Source of the DNA: UBA970 sp049419605
Lineage (GTDB): Bacteria; Bacillota_I; Bacilli_A; RFN20; CAG-826
NCBI GenBank assembly: GCA_049419605.1
Contig: JBMSKF010000015.1
Location: forward strand, 1 to 21,198
Reading direction: 5' to 3'
DNA: 21,198 bases
The number at the start of each line of letters is the position of its first letter. The stretch's first letter is position 1. Positions 1-7,084 of the stretch are shown piece after piece. The position numbers and the translations under genes were made by a program. The notes below the pieces were generated by a model. The model was not told the DNA's origin. It was given only the letters and a program-made list of their open reading frames with translations, and ran no database searches.

Positions 1-358
1 ATTCTTGCACCAAATGCCACCCATTGAAGAGCTTAGATTTATTTTGGCTGAGCTTTTGAAAAGGATTATTCTTGAATTGACTTGGATTTAATAGACCAAC
101 TTGCTTGTGAATAGCCTTTTTGAGAAGTGTTTTTTTAACATTAGGTGATTCATCTTTTATGACGATTGATTGAATTTTATCTTCAACCAGTTTAATTAAG
201 TCAGATTCTTTTTTTGGTAATATCAACGCATGATTCAACAAGGGTTGTTGAATAAAAATATTTCGAATCAATGTGTCCGAATAATCAACATTAAAACGAT
301 GAATTTCAAGATATTGATTAATTTTCTTTTTTAGATCGGGATTGTTTTTAATGATCAT
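1..358 (-). CDS. Unrecognised protein, N-terminal part only (runs off the left edge)
   Basis: An open frame reads leftward from an ATG at 358-356 for 119 codons to the window edge without a stop, so only the N-terminus is visible. It begins MIIKNNPDLKKKINQYLEIH and is rich in Lys, Asn, Ile and Leu. It has no signal peptide, membrane segment or cysteine, so it is probably a soluble cytoplasmic protein. I recognise no domain. An ATG four bases upstream (362-360) reaches a stop after four codons and cannot be the start. No Shine-Dalgarno sequence precedes the start; a TATAAT at 370-365 sits only six bases before it, which would suit a leaderless message. Coding status rests on the long open frame and amino-acid composition typical of the neighbours. 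It is separated from the lipoprotein gene at 427-903 by about 70 bases. Confidence 0.6.
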   Translation of the reverse strand, partial: MIIKNNPDLKKKINQYLEIHRFNVDYSDTLIRNIFIQQPLLNHALILPKKESDLIKLVEDKIQSIVIKDESPNVKKTLLKKAIHKQVGLLNPSQFKNNPFQKLSQNKSKLFNGWHLVQE

Positions 359-364
359 GCATTT

Positions 365-370
365 ATTATA
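365..370 (-). promoter_or_regulatory. Possible -10 box giving a leaderless transcript of the gene at 1-358
   Basis: Read on the minus strand, a perfect TATAAT is followed by six bases and then the ATG at 358, so the expected transcription start falls on or next to the start codon. The matching -35 position (AATATT at 17 bp) is poor. An interrupted inverted repeat (GCAAT-TAAT-ATTGC, 382-395) lies at the -35 side and might be an operator. Weak evidence overall. Confidence 0.3.
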
Positions 371-426
371 CGAAACGAAAAGCAATTAATATTGCCGACA
401 CCCAATCAGGATAAATGGATTGAAAT

Positions 427-903
427 TTAAGCTTGGTAAAAAGACCAAGTACCATCGGATTTGGTTGTACTTGGAACACAATCACCACAAGCATCTTGGC
501 TTGTCCAACTGGTTAATGTAAATAAGGTTTCATTCCCCACAAACACTAAATCTTTGGTTTGATTGACGATTTGACCTGCTTGATTTTTTCTTAAGAACAA
601 CAATGAAGTTGGAGCATAATCATCCATTTCAGTTGGTTGGAATGTATATGAATAAAGGCCTTCACTCTCCTCATTTAATGTTGGTAATGCATTCCAATTC
701 GATGCTCTTCCGTTACCCCAATAATGAATGTGATAAGTGAACTCACCATCACTAACCCAATCAACTTCAGGGCTATTTGCTAAGAAGTAAACAGTAATCG
801 TGTGATCGACTTCAGAGGTTGATGGTAGTGTTGATTCCGATACAGTTCCACAAGACACTAAAAAGAACGGCACTACAACCGACATTGTTTTTAAAAGATT
901 CAT
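427..903 (-). CDS. Small lipoprotein resembling a starch-binding (CBM26-like) module
   Basis: 158 residues. Residues 1-17 are a lipoprotein signal peptide ending in a lipobox LVSC with the lipidated Cys at 18, so the mature protein should be anchored outside the membrane. After a short Ser/Thr linker (19-33) one compact domain follows. It begins ITVYFLAN, continues with HIHYWG and a Trp-containing segment, then GLYSYTF, LLFL and QTKDLVF. This series of aromatic strands resembles family 25/26 carbohydrate-binding modules found on amylases (YF...YaW...WPG...YsytlP...vIFN...QT.Dl). There is no catalytic domain. Three Cys at the C-terminal side of the lipobox region are absent, but a C-x-x-C pair (ACGDC) occurs near residues 138-141. 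A good Shine-Dalgarno AGAGG (915-911) precedes the ATG. With amylase and MalE genes in the same window, starch or glycogen binding is plausible, but the family assignment is from memory of the pattern and is moderate. Confidence 0.7.
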   Translation of the reverse strand: MNLLKTMSVVVPFFLVSCGTVSESTLPSTSEVDHTITVYFLANSPEVDWVSDGEFTYHIHYWGNGRASNWNALPTLNEESEGLYSYTFQPTEMDDYAPTSLLFLRKNQAGQIVNQTKDLVFVGNETLFTLTSWTSQDACGDCVPSTTKSDGTWSFYQA

Positions 904-939
904 AAAATTACCTCTAAAATTATTCTACAACGATTTCAT

Positions 940-975
940 AAAAAAACGTCCACAATTTGCAACTATGGACGTTTT
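940..975 (-). terminator. Rho-independent terminator of the S41-like lipoprotein gene
   Basis: On the minus strand a perfect 10-bp stem (AAAACGTCCA at 975-966 pairing with TGGACGTTTT at 952-943) with a 13-base loop runs into seven consecutive T residues (946-940). It begins 19 bases after the stop of the gene at 994-3045. It separates that gene from the small lipoprotein gene downstream, which would need its own promoter or read-through; a TAGAAT between them lacks a good -35 partner. Confidence 0.85.
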
Positions 976-993
976 GATAATAAACTTATAATC

Positions 994-3045
994 TTAGGCA
1001 ACTTCAGCTCTTATTTGATTAATTAATGCAATGATTGAGGCGTTGTCGAATGTATTTAATAATGTGTAATCAACCGGAACACCGCCTTCGATATCAGTGT
1101 AGGTACGATTTTCATTTTCATCGACAGAGACATTGGCAAATACATTATTCGTAGAACGTAATAATAATGTTCCATCTGGTGTAACAAATAAACCAATCGA
1201 CGCTGCGCCACCGGATGATTTGGTACCAATAATTTTTGCGACACCCATTTCTTTTGACATGGAGGCCATTAAGTTAGCGGCACTGAAAGTCACTGATGAT
1301 GTCATGACATACCAGTTGTAATCATAGGCAACATAATCACTTTCATAGAAGTAAGTGGCAGCAGATCCATCTGCAGGATTCATCGAACTATATTGAATTA
1401 ATTCTTCGGTCATGTAACCTAACAATCTAAAGACTGCACCGACGTTTCCTCCTGTATTAAAGGAAATATCGAGAATGACGTCTTCAACCGTTTCAGGTAA
1501 AGCGGCTAATAAATCATTAACATAAGTAGGTGTATCAACATTAAACCCTCTAATAAAGATAACCGCGATGGTATCGTTATCTAACAATCTTGAATTCGGT
1601 GGCATATTGCCAACACCAAATGCAGCATCAATTAAATCCTCATTTGCCCATAGACCGCGATAGAAAGCTTGAGTACCAGGTCCTAATTGGTTTAATGAAG
1701 TTAAGGGAATTGCATAAGTGGGTGCTTCATAAAATCCAGGTGATTCATGCCATGTGTGTAGATCATCTAAACCATAAGCGAAATCAAACAAACCTTGATA
1801 AAGCTTTTGATCATTACCGGTTAAAATTTGATCAGCAAAATCGGCAAGATAATCATAGAAACTGTCAATTTGTTTATAAGCCTTTAAACCATAAAAATAA
1901 TCAAAAGCCAACGCAAGGAAGTGGAACGTTAATTGTCTGACATCTTTGCTCATAGCCTGATTATTAAAACTACTGGTCTTCATTTGCCCGATCACTGGAC
2001 TAGAACTATCTAATGCGGTGAAGGTGTCAAAACCAATTAATTTGTCGCCATTGTAATAAACATCATAGTAAAGAGAGTGTAAGAAAAATAAATTGAGAAT
2101 AGACACCGGAGCTAGATACATGTCGTTGTATCGAATTAAATCAATGCGATAATCATCTAAATCAATGACCACTTGATTCGAGTCAATGCCGATTCCACCT
2201 AAAAATACTAAACCATCTGAGAAGTTAGTTTCGGTGGATTTAACATAGTTACCAAAAAAACTAAAGTCATCAACAGTGATTGTATTCGCTTGAAAATCAA
2301 TGGATGCTTGATAATCCCAGAAGATGGGTTCATTATTTTCATCCACATCCTCTAATCGATAACTCATCACCATTAAATCACCATCAGCAACAAAATCTAG
2401 AATTGGAAAATCAACTGCACCATCCACCATGCCCATAAAGGTTTCTAAATCCATATATGGAACCATTCCTGTTTCGGAAAAATAAACATCGATTTCAGGT
2501 TTATTTGTGACCAAGTATTCTTCAGAAGTATTTTCGAATGGGAGTTTAACTGATCTTGATAAAGTTGGATAAGACATAGGATTGACCACCACTTCTAATG
2601 ATCGTGTGCCTGATAAACCACCATGAGTTGCGGTTGCGGTTAATGTAACTGTTTCAGATTGCCCATATACAGGAATTTCAATATGGCCTCCACCCGTAGA
2701 AATGATATGTGGATGGGACGATGTCCAGGTTATATTGGAACGATTAGGGCCTCTTGCAGGTAATGCAGCACCCAAAGTGTAATCTAAGGAGGCAAGATCC
2801 AAATTAATGCGATCTAAACTCGTTAATGCTGTACTGCTAGAGCTCGTTACTGCACTTGAAGAAGCTGAAGAATCGCTTGAAGAAGTTTCTTCGCTAGAAG
2901 ATTCTAATATAGATGAGGAGAGTTCAGTTGATGTTGTTGAACTTTCAATTTGACTAGATTGACTAGACACACTTGGAGTCACTTCTCCACCACACGCAAC
3001 CAATGTGAGTGTGAAAAACAATAAATAGTTAAAATTTGATTTCAT
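994..3045 (-). CDS. Surface lipoprotein with Ig-like domain and S41-type (tricorn/IRBP-like) peptidase domain
   Basis: 683 residues. A signal peptide ends in the lipobox LVAC (Cys18). Residues 25-75 are a Ser/Thr/Glu-rich stalk, and 78-155 look like the degenerate bacterial Ig domain common on Firmicutes surface proteins (ITWTSS, TVTLTATAT). The middle (about 165-370) is unrecognised. From about 370 to the end is an S41-type fold: LDDLHT with His430, VILDISFNTGG (Gly532-Gly533), TFSAAN with the expected nucleophile Ser588, and GTKSSGG. At the place of the Ser-Lys dyad lysine of Tsp/CtpA (25 residues after the Ser) there is Gly613, so this is not a C-terminal-processing type. The retained D-x-H fits the tricorn/IRBP-like branch. 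No PDZ domain is evident. It has a strong Shine-Dalgarno AGGAGGAAG just before the ATG. It is divergent from the oligopeptide-binding protein, suggesting a role in cutting peptides outside the cell; whether it is active is unknown. Confidence 0.8.
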   Translation of the reverse strand: MKSNFNYLLFFTLTLVACGGEVTPSVSSQSSQIESSTTSTELSSSILESSSEETSSSDSSASSSAVTSSSSTALTSLDRINLDLASLDYTLGAALPARGPNRSNITWTSSHPHIISTGGGHIEIPVYGQSETVTLTATATHGGLSGTRSLEVVVNPMSYPTLSRSVKLPFENTSEEYLVTNKPEIDVYFSETGMVPYMDLETFMGMVDGAVDFPILDFVADGDLMVMSYRLEDVDENNEPIFWDYQASIDFQANTITVDDFSFFGNYVKSTETNFSDGLVFLGGIGIDSNQVVIDLDDYRIDLIRYNDMYLAPVSILNLFFLHSLYYDVYYNGDKLIGFDTFTALDSSSPVIGQMKTSSFNNQAMSKDVRQLTFHFLALAFDYFYGLKAYKQIDSFYDYLADFADQILTGNDQKLYQGLFDFAYGLDDLHTWHESPGFYEAPTYAIPLTSLNQLGPGTQAFYRGLWANEDLIDAAFGVGNMPPNSRLLDNDTIAVIFIRGFNVDTPTYVNDLLAALPETVEDVILDISFNTGGNVGAVFRLLGYMTEELIQYSSMNPADGSAATYFYESDYVAYDYNWYVMTSSVTFSAANLMASMSKEMGVAKIIGTKSSGGAASIGLFVTPDGTLLLRSTNNVFANVSVDENENRTYTDIEGGVPVDYTLLNTFDNASIIALINQIRAEVA

Positions 3046-3066
3046 ACTTCCTCCTAAATTTTAAAC

Positions 3067-3095
3067 ATTATTAAATAAATATTTATAAATTGCAA
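3067..3095 (-). promoter_or_regulatory. Possible promoter of the S41-like lipoprotein gene
   Basis: On the minus strand TTGCAA (3095-3090, four of six matches) and AATAAT (3072-3067, five of six) are spaced by 17 bases and would start transcription about 15-20 bases before the AGGAGG. A TATAAA nearby has no partner, so the choice is uncertain. Confidence 0.3.
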
Positions 3096-3143
3096 TGAAC
3101 TTAAACATTTGATCTTAGCAATTTTTTTGAAAAACAACTAAAT

Positions 3144-3174
3144 TTGACACTTAAAAAATAGAAAAATGTATATT
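3144..3174 (+). promoter_or_regulatory. Possible upstream promoter overlapped by the cre site
   Basis: A perfect TTGACA (3144-3149) is followed after 19 bases by TATATT (3169-3174). The spacer is longer than the ideal 17, which lowers confidence. If used, transcription would start near 3181 and the cre operator would lie at about +5 to +21, a classic place for repression of the binding-protein gene by CcpA. Confidence 0.35.
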
Positions 3175-3184
3175 TTCACAATAC

Positions 3185-3201
3185 TTGAAAGCGTTTTCAT
3201 T
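3185..3201. promoter_or_regulatory. cre operator (CcpA or other LacI-family regulator)
   Basis: The 17 bases TTGAAAGCGTTTTCATT match the Gram-positive catabolite-response consensus WTGNAARCGNWWWCAWW at every position. It lies about midway between the divergent genes. It suggests that peptide uptake and/or the surface protease respond to sugar status. A local LacI-family regulator such as a MalR could use the same kind of site; no regulator gene lies in this window. Confidence 0.75.
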
Positions 3202-3299
3202 CAAAAGTCGATAAGTACTAGATTGTGCGTTAAATAGGACATTTTTAATCGTTTTACTATCTCAAATTAACTTGTCAATACATTTGATAAATTTTTTTA

Positions 3300-3329
3300 T
3301 TTACATTTTTTTGCATTTATATGTATAAT
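3300..3329 (+). promoter_or_regulatory. Promoter of the oligopeptide-binding protein gene
   Basis: TTTACA (3300-3305, five of six) and a perfect TATAAT (3324-3329) are separated by 18 bases. The predicted start near 3336 leaves a short leader containing the GGAGGTG ribosome site before the ATG at 3357. Confidence 0.65.
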
Positions 3330-3356
3330 TATTTTCAATTCATATGGAGGTGCTAT

Positions 3357-5975
3357 ATGCATTCAAAAGTAAAGTCTAGTTTTTTCCTAACTTTATTTGC
3401 CATTGTTCTCTCCGCATGTGGAGTGACACCATCATCGTCAGCCACATCGCAAACAACAAGTACGACCACTTCAAGTGGCACGACATCTGTTGCTCCATCT
3501 AGTCAAGAAACCGTCGTGGTTACCTTTGACGCTAGAGGTGGATCTGCTGTTGCTCCAGCAACCGTCGCTAAAAACGGCGCACTTGCTGCTCCAGCCACTC
3601 CTACCCGTGCTGGATATCGTTTCATGGGTTGGTTTAGAGGTAAACCTGGTTTAACTTGGTTAGAACCAGCAGCCCAACAATTCCCATTAACGGTTGCAAA
3701 TGATTTAACCTTATTTGCTTATTGGGAACCATTACAATCCAAAACAGCTAACTATTCTAATGATGAAACTTACTTCTCAACGATCAGTTCAACTGCTCAA
3801 CGTTTTATTCTTAACCCAATGACGTATGAAACGGCCACCGAAAATGACATTATGTCCTCACTCTCCACAACTTTATATTCTTCCGAAGTTGACTGGGGTA
3901 AGGCCATTGAACAAGGTGTTGCTGATTTCGTGGGCGACTTTTCTAAAGTTGAAGCCAGAGAATATAGTATCGAAGCTTTTGACTTTATCACCATCTTACA
4001 AGGTGCAACCTCGTTCCCTAAAGATGCTTTAGGCAACGACTATACCATTGATGGTAAATATGACCGTGATAATGCGACGAAAATCAATTCGACCGAATGG
4101 ACATTTGAAATTCGAGATGATATTTTCTTCGAAGACGGTACACAAGTCACCGCTTATACCTTCGAATACACTCTCAAGCAATTCTTAGATCCTGTTCAAA
4201 ATAACTTCCGTTCCACATCCTATTATAAAGATGACGCAAACCGTTCTGGTTTACCAATCTTAAATGCAGCCGAATACCGCAAACAACTTACCACTGGAAC
4301 TCCAGTTGCGTGGGAAGATGTTGGTTTTGATGTCATTGATACAACCACATTTAAATTAACAACGTATGAAGCCATCCCACAATCCTTTGCTGTAAGTTTT
4401 GGTAATATTCAATTAGTTCAACCAACTGTGTATGCAGCATCTTTAGATGGTGCTAACTCAACTTATGGTACGCCAGCTAATCCATTCCGTTCTTATGGTC
4501 CTTATGTGATCAAGAGCTGGAACGAAAACCAATCCTTCGTTTTAAACAAGAACTTTGACTTCGTTCGTAAAGACACCATCACCTATAAGTCCATCTCTTA
4601 CGCTTTCACCGCAACGGTTGAAGAAAATATGAACTTATTTGAAGCTGGTTCTTTATCCTCGGTCGGATTAATTGGTCAATACTACACTCAATATGCTGAA
4701 AATGAAAACGTGAAGACTTCATGGGCCGGCTATCCCTCCTACATCATTGTCAATACCGCCCCATCAACCTTAGCTTCTAACCCACACGTCAAGCACCCAA
4801 TCGTGCAAGATGAAAGATTCCGTCAAGCTCTCTTCTTTGGATTCAACCGTGGTGCTTATAACAGCACGGTGTACGCACCAAATGCTCCATCAGTCTTACC
4901 AGTTCCAGTTGACACTAAAGCCTATATTCAAGATCCGCTCTACTACTCTGAATCACCATTACACTTACAAAACCTCGAAGATTTAAATATCCCAGAAGGT
5001 TCTAATGGTTATATTCCAGAAAGAGCAATTCAATTATTTAACGCCGCCTATAACGACTACTTATTAACTCCAGGAGCGGTTGCGGGTCCAGTTACCTTAA
5101 AATACTTAACCTCCAACTCTGCTTTAAGTGTTTCTTTAGCAAACTACATCAAGTCAATGTTTGAAACCTTATTCAACACTGACCCAGCAAACCCAGACAA
5201 GTTAATCATTAACGTTGTCGCGGTTGCATCATCTTCAATTGGTGCCCTCCGTTCAGCGTGGGATTTCGATCTATTACCAATTAACCTTGGTTTCGGTGTG
5301 TCCTATGGTGTCTGGTGGCAATATGCTGCCTTCGGTTTAATCGGTGGCGCAGTTGTTCCTCAATTTGGTTTAACCATTCCATTCACTGGTGCCTTAGATG
5401 AAAATGGCAACACGATTAAAGTCGACTTACGTCTAGATCCAACGTCTTGGATTATGGAAAATGTCGACATTGATTTAACTGGCACGTATGACTTCTTAGT
5501 AGAATTAGGCGAAGAATTCATCTTTGAAGAAGAAATTGATGAAGAAACTAACGAACCTACTGGTGACTTATTACGTCCTGGATTTGCTTGGTTGTATGAA
5601 CAATTACAAGCTTCAGAAGGTAAAGCTGCTGGTATCTATCGTGGATCCATCTACGCCTTAGCTGAATATGTCTATAACGAATCGACACCATGGGACGCTT
5701 CTGCTGCAGAACCATTCCCAGGTGCAACTGAAGAAGTTTGGAAGATTACGGCAGTTTTCGAAAGAGCATTCTTAGAACAAATGCCACTCATTCCAATGTC
5801 CACTCTTCAATCCGCTGTCTTATATGCAGATAACGTTGAAATCACATGGCCACTCTACTCCACCGCATTTGGTTGGGGAGCTGCTAGATACCGTTATCTC
5901 AATACAGATGCTGATTGGGTTGATGGTTTCTATAACGCCTTTGAAGCTGAATACTTAGCTTCACTCCCAGCCTAG
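3357..5975 (+). CDS. oppA: Oligopeptide ABC transporter solute-binding lipoprotein with N-terminal InlB repeat
   Basis: 872 residues from ATG 3357, which has GGAGGTG five bases upstream; an in-frame ATG at 3321 lies inside the -10 box and would spoil the signal peptide, so it is rejected. Lipobox LSAC puts the lipidated Cys at 21. A Ser/Thr-rich linker (25-52) is followed by one InlB/Listeria-Bacteroides B-repeat (about 54-125: VTFDARGG, GYRFMGWF, LFAYWEP). From about 130 on is a family 5 extracellular binding domain: WTFEIRDDIFFEDGTQVTA, YGPYVIKSWN, and RFRQALFFGFNR are typical of OppA/DppA. At over 700 residues this part is longer than the usual roughly 500-550. It binds peptides outside the cell and hands them to OppBC. 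It sits upstream of oppBCDF but has its own promoter and 3' stem-loop. Codon choice is visibly shifted to TTC, AAC and ATC, as in highly expressed genes. Peptide rather than another ligand is inferred from family and neighbours. Confidence 0.88.
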   Translation: MHSKVKSSFFLTLFAIVLSACGVTPSSSATSQTTSTTTSSGTTSVAPSSQETVVVTFDARGGSAVAPATVAKNGALAAPATPTRAGYRFMGWFRGKPGLTWLEPAAQQFPLTVANDLTLFAYWEPLQSKTANYSNDETYFSTISSTAQRFILNPMTYETATENDIMSSLSTTLYSSEVDWGKAIEQGVADFVGDFSKVEAREYSIEAFDFITILQGATSFPKDALGNDYTIDGKYDRDNATKINSTEWTFEIRDDIFFEDGTQVTAYTFEYTLKQFLDPVQNNFRSTSYYKDDANRSGLPILNAAEYRKQLTTGTPVAWEDVGFDVIDTTTFKLTTYEAIPQSFAVSFGNIQLVQPTVYAASLDGANSTYGTPANPFRSYGPYVIKSWNENQSFVLNKNFDFVRKDTITYKSISYAFTATVEENMNLFEAGSLSSVGLIGQYYTQYAENENVKTSWAGYPSYIIVNTAPSTLASNPHVKHPIVQDERFRQALFFGFNRGAYNSTVYAPNAPSVLPVPVDTKAYIQDPLYYSESPLHLQNLEDLNIPEGSNGYIPERAIQLFNAAYNDYLLTPGAVAGPVTLKYLTSNSALSVSLANYIKSMFETLFNTDPANPDKLIINVVAVASSSIGALRSAWDFDLLPINLGFGVSYGVWWQYAAFGLIGGAVVPQFGLTIPFTGALDENGNTIKVDLRLDPTSWIMENVDIDLTGTYDFLVELGEEFIFEEEIDEETNEPTGDLLRPGFAWLYEQLQASEGKAAGIYRGSIYALAEYVYNESTPWDASAAEPFPGATEEVWKITAVFERAFLEQMPLIPMSTLQSAVLYADNVEITWPLYSTAFGWGAARYRYLNTDADWVDGFYNAFEAEYLASLPA

Positions 5976-5998
5976 TCTCGTTTTCTAAAGTCTTCATT

Positions 5999-6033
5999 AA
6001 TGCGCCTGGAAAGAGCAATCTTCCAGGCGCGTT
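5999..6033 (+). terminator. Strong stem-loop between binding protein and permease genes (partial terminator or mRNA stabiliser)
   Basis: A perfect 10-bp GC-rich stem (GCGCCTGGAA 6002-6011 with TTCCAGGCGC 6021-6030), extendable to 13 pairs with flanking A-U and one U-G, closes a nine-base loop. The following GTTATTCTAT is only modestly T-rich, so it may terminate incompletely. Such structures after binding-protein genes often raise the amount of binding protein over permease. Confidence 0.7.
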
Positions 6034-6051
6034 ATTCTATAAAGAAAATCA

Positions 6052-6080
6052 TTTACATCATTCAATCAAAAATCTATAAT
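6052..6080 (+). promoter_or_regulatory. Promoter of the oppBCDF operon
   Basis: TTTACA (6052-6057) and perfect TATAAT (6075-6080) with the ideal 17-base spacer. It uses the same -35/-10 pair as the promoter at 3300-3329. Start expected near 6087, with an AAAGG ribosome site seven bases before the ATG at 6116. It gives the permease genes transcription independent of the binding protein. Confidence 0.75.
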
Positions 6081-6115
6081 TTAAATACGCATATTTTTTA
6101 TAAAAAGGTATAGAA

Positions 6116-7084
6116 ATGACCCAATATCTTCTAAAAAGATTCTTCCTAATGTTAATCACATTTGTGATTACAGTTTTTTTATTTTTTGCCTTCATTAAGT
6201 TGATGCCAGACCAATATTTAGACCCATTTGGTGATCCAGCTTGGTATGAAGCTTTAAAGGCGAGAGAAGGTTGGGATCAACCCATTCCAGTTCAGTTTTG
6301 GATATGGATAAGAAATATTATTACTAATGGTTCGTTCGGATTTTCTAGAAATAAGGCAACTGACGTTGGTGCCTACTATTTTTCAAAAATCCCCGCATCT
6401 ATTCAAATCAATATTATTCCTTATTTTTTATCAATACCGATTGGTATAGGTGTTGGTGTTCTCGCAGCATTGTATAAAAATAAATGGATTGATAACATCA
6501 TTTCTGTTGGGATCATGGTCTTTATTTCCATCCCTTACTTTGTCATTATTGTCCTAGCACAATACTTTTTCTTTTTCCAATTAAAATGGGTTCCAAGTCA
6601 CGTTGTGGCGACAGCAAGCCAATTCACCGAAGACTTTTGGTGGAGTTTATCAACCTATATTATGCCCATCACATTATTAACTATTGTGGGTGTGCCAGGT
6701 TTAGCAAGAAGTGTTCGCGCCGAATTAACTGAACAATTAACGCAAGATTATATGCTGTTGGCACGTTCTAAAGGCTTAACACAAAGACAAGCAACTTTTA
6801 GACACGCGCTAAAAAATGCGATTGTTCCTTTTTTACCAGGAATATTTATCGGGATTATTGGTATCATCAACGGTGGTTTGATCACCGAAAGATTATTTAG
6901 AGTTGATGGAACTGGTCGTATTTATTTAGATGCATTTAATGCAGTTCCACCGGATTATCCCATGTTAATGTTAATCAATGCTTTCGGTCAATTTGTCGGC
7001 TTACTTTCTTCGATTGTTGGGGATGTTTCATATACTTTATTTGATCCTAGAATACGTGTTGGAAGTGGGAAAATCATGTCATGA
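6116..7084 (+). CDS. oppB: Oligopeptide ABC transporter permease OppB
   Basis: 322 residues, the usual OppB length. TM1 is at about 10-29, then the extracytoplasmic segment with GSFGFSR (72-78), and further membrane segments at about 100-120, 128-155, 180-197, 237-257 and 284-305. The cytoplasmic coupling (EAA) loop DYMLLARSKGLTQRQATFRH lies at 211-230 and should dock on the OppD/OppF ATPases. The C-terminal FDPRIR is a family hallmark. It forms the inner-membrane channel with OppC. The stop codon TGA overlaps the oppC start as ATGA, implying translational coupling. Nothing is missing from the family pattern. Confidence 0.93.
   Translation: MTQYLLKRFFLMLITFVITVFLFFAFIKLMPDQYLDPFGDPAWYEALKAREGWDQPIPVQFWIWIRNIITNGSFGFSRNKATDVGAYYFSKIPASIQINIIPYFLSIPIGIGVGVLAALYKNKWIDNIISVGIMVFISIPYFVIIVLAQYFFFFQLKWVPSHVVATASQFTEDFWWSLSTYIMPITLLTIVGVPGLARSVRAELTEQLTQDYMLLARSKGLTQRQATFRHALKNAIVPFLPGIFIGIIGIINGGLITERLFRVDGTGRIYLDAFNAVPPDYPMLMLINAFGQFVGLLSSIVGDVSYTLFDPRIRVGSGKIMS

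Larger units (their letters stand above)
3046..3356. other. Divergent intergenic control region
   Basis: This 311-base gap separates two divergent lipoprotein genes. It is very AT-rich and holds no convincing open frame. Besides the Shine-Dalgarno sites at each end I find one perfect cre operator and three promoter-like elements, listed separately. No riboswitch or attenuator structure was recognised; the stretch 3202-3299 shows nothing else I can name. Confidence 0.6.

Noticed and set aside
432..449. Six-base-pair hairpin at the 3' end of the small lipoprotein gene as a terminator
   Set aside because: The stem is short, lies inside the coding end and is followed by CTTAAATTT and not a T-run.
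1590..1940. 116-codon plus-strand frame antisense to the S41-like gene
   Set aside because: Its His/Gln/Asn-rich composition mirrors the Asp/Leu/Tyr-rich opposite strand, which carries the recognised domain; no ribosome site or domain.
3321..3356. Upstream in-frame ATG adding 12 residues to the binding protein
   Set aside because: It lies within the TATAAT promoter box, has no ribosome site and would put bulky aromatic residues ahead of a normal lipoprotein signal; ATG 3357 has GGAGGTG.
7082..7084. Reading TGA as Trp (Mycoplasma code) to fuse oppB and oppC, or the membrane proteins at 12171-13357
   Set aside because: Family lengths and ATGA overlaps fit TGA as stop, and no gene here contains an internal TGA at a conserved Trp position.
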